Source: Epiperipatus broadwayi (taxonomy: Eukaryota > Onychophora > Udeonychophora > Euonychophora > Peripatidae). From it: a DNA stretch of 64,000 bases. The DNA lies in NCBI GenBank assembly GCA_028023455.1, contig JAQFVV010006238.1:7634572-7698571 (forward strand), in the 5' to 3' direction. The notes below the pieces were generated by a model. The model did no database searches. It was not told the DNA's origin and worked only from the letters and a program-made list of their open reading frames with translations. Of this stretch, positions 34,322-48,830 are shown piece by piece. The position numbers and the translations under genes are program-made. Positions within the stretch are counted from its first letter, which is position 1. The number at the start of each line of letters is the position of its first letter.

Positions 34322-37087
34322 AAAGTAATAATCTTTGGAAATTAAAAAGCAACTTCAGTTTGTGTCACCTAATAATATAATATTAGAGAAAAAGTTGAAT
34401 TTACTATGAGTCATATCTAGTTTATTAATCAATCCAAGTAGAGATAGTTTCTAAAAAAGATTTGTTTTGCAAATCTAAATTTGGGTGGGGTTTATGTAGG
34501 TGAAAAAAATAAATCAGAATTAATAAATGAAGTGACCCTTTATTTTGGAAAACCCATTTATTTAAGGTCATGAGGAAATTATTTGATATACAAACATTGA
34601 AAAAAACAGGTGAATTCTATGAAGTATGCTTTCTCTCTTTCAAAATAAAACACTAAATGCAAAAAAGGATATATAATTTATATATAATCATTATTAGCAG
34701 ATCAGTATAAAAAAAAATCAATTGCTATTTCTAGTTTGAAGGATTTTAATAAATAAATATAATTATTATCCCATTGGATTTTTTTTATTTATATAAATAA
34801 AAGAAAAAGAAAAAAGTACATTTTATTTGAAAAAGCTATTGTAAGAAACACCCACAATAAGAAATATTTAACAACCTTATTAAGGCAAATAAATGCCACT
34901 GAAACATGGGTTACATATAAAGACAGTTAAATTGTCTTAATTCTTATGGATATTTATAAGTAAAAACATACATAAACAATTAAAAGAAAAGAAAAGATCG
35001 ATATATGTATGAAACATATTTTTTGTAAATAAAGATTTAACAATTTTTACTTCTCATATATAAAATGTAACGGATGTAACATGCACGGTTATATGCATTA
35101 ATAAAGAAGTTTACTAGTTTAAAAAAATATATATGGCTGAGAACTATCAAGAACTTAGGACGTTTTCATATTCATAGCAAGATAACAGTGGAAAGTAATG
35201 GCAAGATGAGTGTGTATGCATATACAGTTAACGTAATTCAAATTTATTTAAATTACAATGTTAATTATTTAATTTAGAGCATACATTTTTTGGTGAGGCG
35301 GAAGAACAAATCCTTACGATTGATAGCATTAATGTTGTTGGATATATAGTATGCTTTTCTGAGTTTCCTCTTAGAGTCATTTCTTTCTATGTATTGAAAA
35401 GTATCAGAAGAAGGAATATGAGGAAATATCTTAGTATATAAAAAAAGCAAAAATGAAATACAAAAATTATATACCATTAATAATACTGAGATATAAACAA
35501 AATCATAGTTTTCTGAAAAATCGTTTAAATCTTTATTCTTTGATTATAGATATTTTAATATGGAAAACTTATTAAGTTAACAATAAATATCTAATATTAA
35601 TGCACTGGAATAAATAGTATTAAGACATTGTAAAGCACTGGGATATTACCATCACTGGTATGAATTGTGATTCAGTTAATACACTCCTTATTCTAATCAC
35701 TTAATGTTGTTTGGAAAGTGATTAATCATATAATATCATATACAAAGTTAAGTATTCTAACATTACTCTCCATTAGAGGGAGCCAAGAACTCCAGTTGAC
35801 TTTCATACTGGCTCCCCATTTTAGATCCCTTTTCTCCTAGTTTAGAGAATTAAATTTCCTAAAATTATTTCTATTTAAAAGAGTAGCTCTCTTTTCATGC
35901 ATAAATTATCTCACCAGCTGATCACAACTAAAAATAATCACAACTTTCCTCTAAAATTCTATGAAAATTATATGGCAGCCATTAAAAATGCTTCAACTTT
36001 CTAGCAAAAGATTTTTCTTTTTGAAGAAAATTTGTTTTATTCAACTTTCCTGACAGAATGAGAGAGTCTGGTGGTTGGGAGGGTCCCTTGGGGTCTAATT
36101 TCTAGCTCTTATAGGGATGGGGGCTGGGATGAGGGTGCTGTAGGGATCTTTACCAATCTTGGCTTTCTCAAGCATAAGAAAAGAATAATAATGTTATTCA
36201 TTGTGATTTCAGTGTTTTTGTGATAAATAAGAGATTTACCTAACAAGTAAGAAAATAATAATGTTATTCATAGAAGTTTTAGTGCTATTATCACAAACCT
36301 GAGATTTTTTTATATCTATGTAATTTTTCTAAGAAGACAGCAGTTGATCTTAGTGTTATTTTCTCCATGCAGCTTTCCTTTCTTGATTTTATTAATCTCA
36401 ATGTTTCTAATAACAAGGATGACTTTTTGCTGTTCAAGTGTTTTCAGGATAGACTGGAACAGCTTTCAGCAGAGACATTTTGGAAAGCTCTTTTTTAGGA
36501 TTTGGAATTGCTCTCTGTTGGGGATGTTTGAGCCATTTTGCAGGACCAGACAGTGAATTGTTTTGAACTATATTTTAACATTCTATTCAGGTGTTTTACA
36601 ACCTTTTACTTAACCATCATAAATTGGAAATCTTATATTATGTTTTCAAATGCTACTCATATTTAAATTTTAGACTTGATAAGTTATCCTTAATTGTAAC
36701 ATTGGATTACCAGCCACAGTTAATCATCTTATGGATTAATGTAACAAAATCAATATAGTCAAAATATAAACTCTCATATTAATTTCAATATTACACTGTA
36801 TAAATCAACAGTTGCCTTGGAGAACTATGAATTGATGGTTATATAGCAATTGATATGAATATTTCCTATGATATTGATTGAAGAGCCTGACTTAAATATA
36901 AGAAAAGAAAAAACTTGATTGCAGGCCATTGATAGTTCCAAAGATTTCTGCTGTGGTTTGCATTAGAATTGAGGCAGATGTTTTGCTTGTACTTCCGATT
37001 GGAGTGGGTGGGTCTGATAAAAATAGTCATGCTGTTGCAACTTGGGATTATAGTTTAATAGATTAATAGTACAACCATCATAGGAAT

Positions 37088-37089
<2 letters not shown>
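34322..37089. other. AT-rich spacer with a small tandem duplication
   Basis: A ~68-nt unit with gaaaataataatgttattca is duplicated at about 36176-36310. The stretch 36340-36590 has coding-like frames (one of 70 residues) that I cannot link to any protein family. Confidence 0.4.

Positions 37090-37161
<72 letters not shown>
37090..37161. repeat. (CA)n(TA)n microsatellite
   Basis: CA at 37090-37120 followed by TA to 37161. The reverse-strand frame through it is an artefact. Confidence 0.95.
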
Positions 37162-37165
<4 letters not shown>

Positions 37166-37868
37166 CTAATACTTAATACCCAAAGCCATGCTCAAATTGT
37201 AATAAAGGTCAGTGTGACCTGTTTAGTCCCTAGACTTGCTTTGACATACTCAGCGGCAAGTTTTTGTAATTTAGCTACCAAGGACAACCCATGGTGATGT
37301 GCAGCATTGTTATACATGCATGCTTGTAGCCTCCATGCGAAAGTATTCCTTGGTTCTCTTTTTACACCAATTCTTCATTATTAATTAATTATTAGAACTA
37401 CTGTTCTAATTGATTGAGCCATTTTGATCCTGCTGATATTATCTAATATTATTCATTAGCTTTAGATGTATCTGTGTAAGTAAAATCTCCTTTTTAATTA
37501 TTATTATTTAATTAGTTTTTGATGGAATTTCATTCTTATCTCTTTTCAAAGAATTAATTTATTTCCTCAGGTTATAATTAAAAAACTTTTATCTATTGCT
37601 TCAATCGGTTTTCAATTTTCCTTTTTCTTAAATTTAATATACTTATTTGTAAATTTTAAATGTGTATGTATGTCAACATACACCCATATAACATACACAT
37701 ATAAACATAGCAAAGTTACATTGTAGTTTTTACATTTAAGATACAATAATAAATTATATTTAGAGAAGATAATCCATGACATACTATTCTTGATGGTGAT
37801 CAATTCTTTTTTAGTAATCACATTAAGTTTTTGCTTAATCAATTCATCTATTTTTAAGCAGAGAACAT

Positions 37869-37947
<79 letters not shown>
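37869..37947. repeat. (AT)n microsatellite
   Basis: Uninterrupted alternating AT. Confidence 0.95.
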
Positions 37948-37949
<2 letters not shown>

Positions 37950-40900
37950 TAACCAATGCCGTTTGTATACTCACTTCCGGGCAATCTAATATTAAATAAC
38001 ATGGGTTAGCTCAGTTACAGATTATGTTTGGTTAAATGCAAATAATTAATAAATAAAATATTCTGCATTAATATTAAATGTTCCACTAGCTCAAATTCAA
38101 AAATAAGAATAAGGTTCAGTTTATAAAATAAATTAAATAAGTATTTAATTATATCATGAGACTTGGAAGTGAAAATACAGATGACAAGAAAGATTACATT
38201 GAGCCAATATCCCACAGGATACTACCTCAATGGCATAAGAACACTATCCCCCCTATTACTATCTCAAATAAATAAACTTATAGTTTTCTTATGACTTTAA
38301 TAACTCCTAATCATTAAGATTAAACTAATAATTAAATCTTAATCTCTTATCTACAATAAATTAGCTCAATAAAATCTCAGGTTCATAAAATTATTCTAAG
38401 ATAATCAAATCACTATAGTAAAACATGATAAGGGATTTTTATGTCATATTCTACTACCTAAATAATAATAATAATAATAATAAATAATAATATTGTTCAT
38501 TGGATGGACTAATTATATACATCTTTTCCTCTTCACTATAATCTTTTATTACCATAATAAAATAAATAAAATACTATAATATAATATTTTATCCTCATAT
38601 AATAACTTGATAAATATGTGGTAGCATTTGGTAATCTGAAAAAAATATATGTGTGGCAACTAATAGCATATAATTCGATGTACTATTATGATAATTAATT
38701 TATGACCATAAGATAATGTAAAATATGATTACTTAAATAAATAAACACCAAGAAAATACTCAAATTCTTAAAATAATTCTTTATTTATTTCTGTGCAAAA
38801 AATATTATGTTTGATTCAATGACTCTGTGTTTTAGATGCATTATGATGGGAAAAACAAATAATCAGACACACAAATTTTTGGAAAAAAAACAAATTTAAC
38901 AAAGTTTTATTATAACACTAAAACAAAATAATTTATTTACAATATTTACATTTTGACATCCTAAATTTGCACCATTATACATTTTTTATTTAGAACCTAG
39001 TTAAGTCTTCACTCTGACTTGAAGTAATAATAATAAAACAATACAATTTTATTGATCCCTTTGTGATCAATCTTATGATAAAATTACATTTATTTGTACT
39101 TATTTTGAAACATATTATATCTTTAACTATTATTTAACTATGCTTCTTTTTACTTTTATTGAAAACATCTATTGAAACATAGTATGGAAAAACAAAATAA
39201 TAATAATAATCGAGAGCATGGATATATTTCACTAGACAATTTCATCTTGCAATGTTAAAAGATATCATATAAAATATCTACTGATAATTTGTTACTAGAT
39301 TGTGTGGATATCGTTGTTCACTACACTATGATTATTAAATATAATATACATCCCATTTAATATTACTCTAATACTATATAGTTCTAACTACTGATATATT
39401 CCTTATTATTTAATAAATATAAAATTGTACCTATGCTTATTGTTTATATCATTTACTTTATGACAATTATATCTTAAAAATATGCAATACTCATTTAAAA
39501 AATGAAATAAAATATTTAAAAGTTATTTAATATTTCAAAAGCAACTTTGCTTTACATATTTTATTCCTGAATTTTATTTTATTTCCAAAAAATAAAATCT
39601 AAAAACATATTTTATGATTCTTTTTCCTTTTGGATGTGTTGGATTTTCAATTCCAATTTGCACAAACTATACTTCTTTTTACAAGTAAATGAACTTATCT
39701 CATTCAGACAATAGCATATCTTAAACTCTAATTATCTATTATTTCTTTTAAAATATACCATACTGTGTGATGTAGTTACTTTGGAAATCTAGATAGTGAA
39801 TAGATGTGTAGGGTAGGGAAGAAAAACTAAAGTATAACTCATAGCACATATTGGAGAAAAATACCATGGCACAGTGTATCTATAAAAAATAGAGGCATGA
39901 CCTATTCTGTCTAATGACCTCCAACCATCAATGATGTCAAAGCTATTCCTTCAGCTTTATTGAAACATCAATACTTAAAAAATAGACACTGTCCACAAAT
40001 AAATATACACCTACCGGGCTTTGTTAACTGCATTGCATATCTACTAAGATTACTAAATACTATTCATATTCCCTTATTACATCCTACCTTAATATCATCT
40101 CTTGGGTTCTTGTTCATAATATTACAACCAAGTTACTATCTTATCATTATTTCCTAAAAGATTTATCAAATCTTACATCAACAAATAACTAACTTGCATA
40201 TTCAAAATAATAAACAAAATTCAATTATAATCAGAGTGATCTCATTAATCCACAAGAAAAGTCTGCTTTACTTTTTTATTCTATATCCTAAACACATACA
40301 AACTAGTCATATAAATACTTTGAACATCCAATAATATGAAAGTTTTAAAAGAATCACATAAATATTCATCATCATGTTGTGTTATATTACTAGTATAAAA
40401 TTATAGTATGCATATTCCCAAAATAAATCCTAATCTCATAATTTAAATGTGTTGTACAAATGCGTTTGCATATAATTCAACATTTATACTTCCATACATT
40501 ATAATTCATAGGCAATCTTCAAAAAATAAAAATATACATCATAAAATATATCAATATTCATTAACTATTACCAAGTGATATTGACTTGTCATCACTTTTG
40601 CAGTCTTCTTTTTCCATCAATTAGATACAACATTGCATACATGAAAATACAATCCATACTTTTATTTAAATGTTCTTATTTAAATTATTAAATTATTCTA
40701 CTATAAGATTATAATATTATCAATAAGTTAATGTTCATGTTCCTACTCTTATAAACCAAAAAAATACATTTTAAAAATAATAAATAAGTCAAAAATCATA
40801 TTTACGTAAACCTTCAGCTGAGACAATGTGCTTTAGAAAATTCAAAAATTTTTTTATTTTCTTTCTCGAAAGTTTTTTTTTTTTAAAAAAAATGTTCTCT

Positions 40901-42930
40901 TCAAGAGTGATTTTGAAACTCCCCCATTGCTATGCTTCTTTTGCTTGCTTGACAACAAACAATTGTTCCCGACTTTACACATGCACTGTACTCCTTCCGG
41001 TATAAAAATCTCAGATTTTAAAAAAATGAATAATAAAAAATATAATATGATGACTTTTAAAATCTTGAAAAATGAAATAAAATAATCATCAGTCTGTCCT
41101 GGAAAAGTTATAGAATAATGGTTTATCGTTTCTATAGTCCAGAACAAAGATGATTAAAATCTGAATAAAATCTTAATATAAAAAATAATGCCGTGAAGCT
41201 TCTATTCTAGAATATTCTATGTCAACCTAGTGATGCATCATGTCCCGTTGGCTTAGCTCAAACTATCTGGATAACTTTTTTTTTGCGCAATATAAAATAT
41301 TTCCATAATTCCATACTTTTATTTACTCATGTATTCATTTCCTCTGTAGGTTTCTTTTTTAGGAAAATTTATTGCTATTTATTACTTATTTTCAGTGGTT
41401 TCATTCTTGTCTTAAAATTCAGTTTTTTTAAATGATCTTTTATAAACACATATAACCCTATATACCTCAGGTTTTATAACATACGCTTTCATAAATACTT
41501 CCATTAGTCTTTACTTAAAATAATTTCTTGCAAATATTTATAATGTTTCTTTCAAAAAGGATATAACATTTATTTCTATAGCATTGTTTCCATAAAATTA
41601 TTATAAAATATACTTGTCATATTACTTATTAATCTTGGACAAGACTATCTTGTTGTTATATAAAATAATGCATATTTTACATTTAATCGGCCAATAGCTT
41701 TTCTATTAAGCTTCCTGTACAATGTCCATAATAATAATTTATTCACTGGAATAGTCCTCTTGGTTATTATTATTAATATTATATTCACAATTATTATATC
41801 TATTTTTAAAATTTCCATTAAATACATTTTGCTTATCGGCATTTTCATATTTTTATTGCGAAGTTATATTAAGTTTCTGATGAATACTCCTGGTAAAAGA
41901 ATTTTAAAAATTAGCAATGCCTATTTAAAATGAAGTTATTAAAATATATTTATTTTACACTCTCTTTGCAAATACTTTAAAACAAATGTCCTATTAGCTT
42001 TGCAAATAAATTGTATGAGAGCACTAAAAAAATTGACTAAAATAATAAAATTTAAAATTACTATCTCCTCGATAGCTACTAATACCGATCACTAATACAT
42101 TTGATCGCCTCTGACATCCCTGTGCAATGGTATTTATATCCTATAAAATATCTCATCCTATTGGTTGATTCTTATTTTTCATTTGATACCAAATTTGCAT
42201 AATGTTACATTTTTACACAATTAAATTTCAAAATAAAAAATATGATGTATTATAACTTTAAAATATTATTTTAAAAATATTAATCCTAAATCAATTATTA
42301 CTTTACTAAATTAAGTAAATATTTAAATGACTTTTTTAAAACAATATTTAATAATTTATCCCACCTTTAATATTTAATTTATCTATTTTATTCTAAAACA
42401 AAATATTTAACTTTTATTAACTGTATTCATCTTTATTACATTATTTAAAAGCATTTTATAATGACTAATTTAATATTTGCTTTTGTGATAGGTAATAATT
42501 ATATCCAATTCTATAATGCAATTTTAAAATATTTTGAACTTGATTAATCCAAATACTAGCAAGCATGTGTGTATAACCATATATATATATATATGAGTCA
42601 CATGACTAATATAACTAAGACAGACTGGATCCGATTTTCTGACTGGGAATAAATAATAAATTGCAACACTTGTCAACTTGTTGTATTAAATAAAATAATA
42701 CAATTATACAAAATTTGGAAGAATAATTTGGAAAATATAGAATTAAATATAACTTTCACTACTGTAAAACTTACTTTTAAAATATATGACATTAATTATA
42801 ATTATTAAATATAATTTATAAATTGAAATATAACTTTTATTTAACTATAAGTTTAAGACTATTAAAATTGAACTTTTTAAACATACTTTTAAATATTTAT
42901 AACTGTGTTATTTATTATGGCCAGCTTTTG
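37948..42930. other. Long AT-rich spacer, nothing recognised
   Basis: Almost 5 kb with only small A/T simple repeats (AAT-type at 38459-38485; AT at 42577-42593). I found no hammerhead box, LINE motif or tRNA-like head. Confidence 0.5.
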
Positions 42931-43050
42931 CAACCATATGTAATAATATTTTTAGCTGCTAAAAACTTCCAGTGAGTAATGGCGTCCGCCTGTTTGCTTT
43001 CGTTTCTTCCCTGAAGTTGTCCAGGTTGGTAATTGTTGTGCATTTTTAAT

Positions 43051-44527
43051 ATGACGAAGAAGTCATCAAAAAAGAACAAGGTGATAAATAAAGGTTTGAA
43101 AGGTGATGAAACTATAATATCTAAAGATGGAGGTAATACATGTGAGAATTCTGTCGCCGTTAGTAATAATGTTATGACCGAAGTAAAAAGTATTGAGCTA
43201 CGCAATAAAAAAAAGAAAACTGGATAAAGAAAATAATATTAGTGCATTCAAGGAAAAAAACCAGGACACAAAGGAAGAGGATTTATGTTTACATGTGGGG
43301 AAAAATGCAGATAAACAGGTTACGAGTTATCTAGATTTTAGTGATAATACGCTTGCGGATAATGTTTCTTGTCAACCCCCATCAAGGGCCTTCATTCGCT
43401 TAAACTCTTACTGGAAAAGGATATTTACTAGTTGTATGTCAGCATGTACATCCATTTTTAGTTTAATTATGCAATCTAATGAGTCCAGCGGTGAACATGT
43501 CCTTGATAAACCTGATATAAATGAATACCTTAAGGTTCTTGATCAAAATAGTTTATTAAATACCGTTAAACATACAGCTTTCTTTGCTGCAAGGGGTTTT
43601 GTTTCTATTGAGTATTTTACCACCGATCAAAAAGAAAAAGCAGAGGCAACGATAAAAAAAATCCAAAATAAGAAAATATACTATGTCTCGAAAGAACCGA
43701 ACCCCCTAGTTTACGGAAAAGTTTTGCATAGTCCGCCTAATTTTGATGTTGAGTTTTTTAAGTCGGAAATAGCGTCGTATGCCGAAGTTAATAAAATGGA
43801 AAGATTATTAACACCCGGAACTGCATTTCAAATCCCCTCAAATTCATGGTCAATTGTGTTGAAAATGAACAAGGGCATTTCAAGGGAACAGATCCCACAT
43901 AAAATGTTTAAAGATCATATGCCAATCTCCATTATTATTAAAGGTAGGTCACCCGTTTGTTTTAGATGTAATTGTATTGGTCACATTGCAGCTCTGTGTG
44001 ATGCTGGGCCATGTGTCAAATGTAATAAATTCAATCGTCTAAATCACTACTGTAACATAGCTCCATTAAAATCTTGGGCTAATGTTGTAAATAATAGTCC
44101 TGATGAAGAACTTATATACGAGCAGGAAATTATTGATGATCTTGAACTAGATAATGCTGCACCTGCTCAAATACAGAGGAAGGGCCTAGTTGATGAAAGC
44201 TCAGCAATTATGGAAAATGAAGAAACATACGTTGAGGTAAATGATATAGAGAAAACGGAAAACAACATAATTAATAATGATAATAATAAGCATGTTGACA
44301 TAACTGATATAGAGAAAACTGAAGTAAAGAAAAAAAATAAGCAAATAGAACATTTTCTGTCAAATGTCCCTGGAAGGCACCCATCTATAACTGAGTCAGA
44401 ACTTGAAACAGAGAAACTAAACCAAAATGAAATGGAACTGGAAATAGTAAATCTATACCATAATGAGACAGGTGTTAATATGAATGATTGTGGTCATGAA
44501 AGTGGCTATAGTAGTATAAGGCAATGA
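43051..44527 (+). pseudogene. LINE ORF1, zinc-knuckle RNA-binding protein (one frameshift)
   Basis: The start is ATG 43051 (MTKKSSKKN, a basic N-terminus). The frame is lost in the A run near 43207-43215 and resumes in the +1 frame, which stays open from 43193 to 44527. The joined reading would be about 490 residues. The middle part has a fold with IEYFTTDQKEKAEATIKK, an RNA-binding-like segment. At about residues 256-287 of the long frame lie two zinc knuckles, CFRCNCIGHIAALC and CVKCNKFNRLNHYC. The C-terminal third is acidic, with a duplicated DIEKTE motif. In the family this protein coats element RNA. A single indel is the only lesion seen. Confidence 0.75.
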
Positions 44528-44545
44528 AATCTTTGGATCCGCACT

Positions 44546-45280
44546 ATGTGTATGTCATTAAATATAGTCACCATTAATGTCAGAGGCATCAACAGCCATG
44601 ACAAGGTACTAAAGCTTACTGATTATCTTGCTTCACAAAAATTTGATATTGCTATTTTAACAGAAACAAAGATAAATGTAAACACACCTGAACAGTTTAT
44701 CGATCAAATTAAACGAAAAGGTCTATTATTGTACAAGCAGAACATTAGACCGGCACAATGTGTTGCCATTCTAATTAATATAAAGTCTAAAATTTATAGG
44801 GTGCGGATCATAAGTATGCAGATCAATCACATAGTAATCTCTTTTCAAATGCAAGAACTGATGCACTATGTTGTAGCAATTTATTCAACAAATAGAGAAA
44901 GGGAGGTGCCCAAAATTATTAAAGAGATGCAGTTCCACTTGACTCTGCGTCCAGGAATAGTAATAATTGGAGGGGATTTTAATGTCACATTTCAGGACAT
45001 TCCAGTTCAGCTAAAAAATAAGTTGCAGGATATTGATGTGCTGCCATGTCAAAGTAAATATGGAGCAAATGCCTTTACTTTTTTTAATAGTCGTTACTCA
45101 TCACTGATTGATTTGTTTTTCATTTCGAGATCTAAGATAAAAGATGTTGAAATTGATACTTCAATTGTTGCTTTCTCTGATCACCTGCGTGTAAAGTTGG
45201 TGGTTGGGCTCTATGATGGGGATCCAGAATGTAGCTACCAGTTTAGCATAAAAAAAATATTAGTAATTCATTCAATTTGA
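44546..45280 (+). pseudogene. LINE ORF2, apurinic-type endonuclease domain (open)
   Basis: A complete endonuclease domain of 244 residues. The catalytic and metal-binding positions are all present: N11 in TINVRGIN, E40 in LTETK, D144 and N146 in GGDFNVT, D189 in SLIDLFF, and the final S211-D212-H213. In LINEs this domain nicks target DNA to prime reverse transcription. The start ATG lies 18 nt after the ORF1 stop, in another frame. The frame ends at 45280; the continuation at 45277 is in a different frame, so a frameshift separates the endonuclease from the RT. Confidence 0.8.
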
Positions 45281-47950
45281 CCTGTGATCAGAGATCGAAT
45301 TTAATTGTAGCTTCTTGTTACTTCACTAAGCAAACAGCCTTGTCTCCATGTGTGGCTTGGATTAGATTGAAAAAACTTATATCTGATGTCTGTTCTTCTG
45401 GAATGGAACTGGATTTGTCTCAAAACCAAATGAAATCCCACTTAAATGACATTGCTAAAACCTTGCATTCTTTAACTACTCTATCTAATAATCGCTCATT
45501 GATCAACTCCCTGCAGGAAGAATATAATGACATCTATGAGAAAATGCAGGAAGAAATATATGCTATAAGATTGCGAAAGATACTCCCTAATATTGCCTGC
45601 ATCATAAAACCAACATTGAACTAATGCCAAGGTGTACGTGCCTCAGTCTAGAGGTATCACATGTGTCAAAACTGAGAATGGAGAGGTTTTGTCAGGGCTG
45701 CATGTGGATCAGCACATATATAAAAATCTGCAAAACACTATGGAAAATGATGAAAGGAATTCAGACCATTGGCCAAGGATGATGGTGGCCAAGGATCAGC
45801 AGTATATCTCACACCTGGATATTAGTGAGGAAATAACTAGACTATCAAATCACACAGTTACTGCTCATGATTCTATACTGCCAGAATTTATAAATCAATA
45901 TCTTACTTGATAATTGAAGTGCTTGCAAAATATTACAATCAGTTGTGTGCACAACCAATAGATTGGCCAATGATTAATAACAGAATAATTTTTTGTATAA
46001 AAAGAATAGGAATATACACATCCCATATGTAAATGACCTGAGAAATATTACTATCGAGGACATTGACTCAAAAATATTTGCTAGAATTATATTGAAGAAA
46101 TTGTATAATAGAATAAAAAATAGAATTTCAGTGGCTCATTACGCTATTAAAGGTAAGAGAGCAACTGATGCAATTATGAAGATCCAGGATGCAATCAGAT
46201 ATGCCAGGTGTAATAAGTTAACTCAATTCTTTGCAATGCAGATAGACTTTAAATCTGCATTTGATGTGGTTGATTGGTCATTTCTGTCTAGTTCATTGGA
46301 CACTTGTGGAGGGTGAGGAGAATCTAATTACAGCAATTAACAATTATGTGACCAACAGGAGAATAGCGCTTAAAAACTTTGCAAGGCGTTCTAATTTCTT
46401 TGTTCCATCAAGGGGGATCCACAGGGTCTCCTCTGGCAGCCCTCCTCTTTGCCGTTTATCTGGATCCGATGATTAGGGAAATAGAAGCCTCAACCAATGG
46501 GATTTTCTTACCTCAGCTTGGTGCCTTTGTTCATGTCACTGCCTTTGTCGATGATGTTATTATTATATTCGAGAATGTGGCCAGTGTGCATAGAATCTTT
46601 AACATCTTAAATAAATTTCAGATCTCTACAGGCTCATGTATTCAATCTTCCAAGATCAGCTTGGTGCCTTTGTTCATGTCACTGCCTTTGTCGATGATGT
46701 TATTATTATATTCGAGAATGTGCAGTGTGCATAGAATCTTTAACATCTTAAATAAATTTCAGATCTCTACAGGCTCATGTATTCAATCTTCCAAGTCGGC
46801 TGCATGGCAATTGCACTGCCAAGAGAATCCCATGTGACTTCTTGGGCATGCCTTCCTCCTTTCTAGGGTTGCCTCTCTATCTATCTAAAACTAAAATGAG
46901 TGCCCATTTGAACAAACTGGTTGTAAAAATCATCGAAACTAAAATAAATGCCTTTTCCCCATTTAAATTGTATGAAACAACCAGAGCAAAGGTTTTTAAG
47001 CTATTGCTGTTGGTGTCTCTCTTACTATGGACATGGATGAAAATCTTTAATGCCACTAGTCTTAAGATCATTCAATTGCAAAAAGATATATTTGGGGTAA
47101 GAAGTATAGCCTGATACCTACTAAAATAATAGTACCGATTGGAGAAGGGGGTCTCAATTTAATTGACCCTAAGTCATTGGTGAGCTTCATTAAGGCAAAG
47201 CTTATTTAAGAATCATTGATGATAATTCGCTCAGGCCGCTAACACAGAATATTAATATAGATTCTAACCTGGGGTCGGATGGAGTATCTTATTTTGATGA
47301 TATGATGATTGCATACAGGGATATCCAGGATGATCTAAACTTAGAGACCTTAGATAATTTAAAATATAAAGAGCTAAAAAATAGAGAGCTTTCTAATGAA
47401 AACTCCTGGCTCAATGCCTCATTAAAAAAATTCTAAAAATTTCCAATCTATTTGTACATCACAGTCTGTTATGAAATTTATTTTCAGATTGATAAATGGA
47501 ATTTTGCCAACTATCACTTTTTTAAACCAAAGGCTGAAAATGGGCCTGATGATCTATGCAAATGCTGTAACAGATCCGATGAGACCTTTCTTACCTATGG
47601 AGGAATGTACAGCCTTTAGTGATTTGAGATCTATGGTCTTTCATAAGCCTATTGTGAATCTAAGACTCTTATTTAAAGAAACATTGTTTTATTCAAGCCT
47701 CATAATGAGTTAGCATGTAATGAGAGAATATGGATATCTAGGTGTGCTCTGATCTTTGATAACAAGAAGATATATTGGAAAAAAAAATGGAAAAAGAATG
47801 GGATGACATGTTTTATAAATGTTTGAAATTTTGGCCAAGAAAAACGTTTTTATTGGTATGGGGTGGTTATGTTCCTACAAGGTGTGAAATGTGGAGCTGA
47901 ATGCTCTTACAGAACACTGATTAAATGAAAGGTGGAGATAATGTAATTTA
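45277..47950 (+). pseudogene. LINE ORF2, RT and C-terminal region (broken)
   Basis: Reading passes through frames at 45277-45624, 45632-45910, 45993-46316, 46261-46476, 46379-46837, 46842-47114 and 47471-47713. RT motifs in order: SVAHYAIKGKRATDAI (finger), QIDFKSAFDVVDW with the first catalytic aspartate, GSPLAALLFAVYLDP, and FVDDVIIIF in place of YADD. The FVDD block occurs twice because of a 143-nt tandem duplication. Near 47545-47600 DLCKCCNRSDETF resembles the C-terminal cysteine motif of L1/Tx1-like ORF2. The alternation of frames shows at least five indels. The V in FVDD is unusual for LINEs; it may be ancestral or a later change. Confidence 0.75.
46514..46797 (+). repeat. 143-nt tandem duplication inside the RT domain
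   Basis: cagcttggtgcctttg starts at 46514 and again at 46657. The two copies are almost identical except that gtggccagtg in the first reads gtgcagtg in the second. The duplicated piece contains the catalytic FVDD. The near-identity shows a recent event after the element had lost function. Confidence 0.95.
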
Positions 47951-48358
47951 CTGGATACATTTGAACTTAATTTATTTTTTAAAGTAATGATTGTTACGAT
48001 GTATGTACTGAATCAAAATATTTTTAGCTATACTTAACTGTTCTTAAGTGATTCATTATAATTTTATGCATTACATATTTTATTTAGCTTAAAGGTACCT
48101 TTAAGATATTAATACAATATAACTATCACATCAAGAGAACATATTCTAAATTTAAATTTTTTTAGTAATTTACTGTGATGACCTATAGAAAAAGGCACAA
48201 TATATATATATATGAAAAACAAAAACAAGTTTTATATACGTAAAATTTGCCATCGCTTGTATTTATGATCAATAGATGGAGCTTTACCAAGACCTCCAAA
48301 CAAGCCTATTTTTGTTTTCATAAACATCAGAGTCAGAATTCACTGTCTCTTTCATTGG

Positions 48359-48417
48359 CTCCACCCTCAGATCAGCTGATTTCAAGCTGATTTGCTATCA
48401 TCAGTGAAGGATAGGAG
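48359..48417 (-). ncRNA. Hammerhead ribozyme, family F copy 1
   Basis: Reverse strand: ccttca, CTGATGA (48398-48404), helix II AGC/GCT flanked by T-T, GAAA (48380-48383), a self-complementary ATCAGCTGAT, and C48370. Predicted cleavage is between 48370 and 48369. Helix I pairs ccttca with tgaggg (one G-U) and then ctcc with ggag. The core is intact. Confidence 0.82.
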
Positions 48418-48771
48418 TTAGAAACTAGACCTAAACACTAACTCCAAGCATTTATGCAACAAGTTCCTATCAGTTTTGCAAGCATGAATTTTTTAGACAT
48501 GTAATTGTCTTCAAACTCAGCTTATCAAGCCAGATAGCTATATGGGTCTGATATCAGTTCAGTTTCTCCACATAGTCAAAGCTTCTGCAATATATATCAT
48601 TGCAAGAAACTTCAAAGGTACATTTATGAAAAACAAAAACAAGTTTTATATACATAAACTTGCCATCACTTGTATTTATGATCAATAGATGGAGCTTTAC
48701 CAAGACCTCCAAACAAGCCTATTTTTGTTTACATAAACATCAGAGTCAGAATTCACTGTCTCTTTCGTTGG

Positions 48772-48830
48772 CTCCACCCTCAGATCAGCTGATTTCAAGC
48801 TGATTTGCTATCATCAGTGAAGGATAGGAG
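48772..48830 (-). ncRNA. Hammerhead ribozyme, family F copy 2
   Basis: Same sequence as copy 1 in the core, 413 nt away (CTGATGA box 48811-48817). All pairings are conserved. Confidence 0.82.

Larger units (their letters stand above)
42930..47975 (+). mobile_element. Near full-length two-ORF LINE (L1/Tx1-like)
   Basis: From about 42930 base composition rises in G+C (probable 5' UTR). ORF1 follows at 43051-44527, then ORF2 at 44546 to about 47950 after an 18-nt gap. The element has a zinc-knuckle ORF1, an apurinic-type endonuclease and an RT. ORF2 is broken in many places, whereas ORF1 has one frameshift. The 3' end and target duplication cannot be set; family F begins at about 48203. It is the best preserved LINE in the window but cannot make a full ORF2. 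Confidence 0.8.

Noticed and set aside
36344-36556. 70-residue forward frame in a less AT-rich stretch
   Set aside because: No motif recognised and no neighbouring coding signal; another frame looks equally coding-like, so I do not call a gene.
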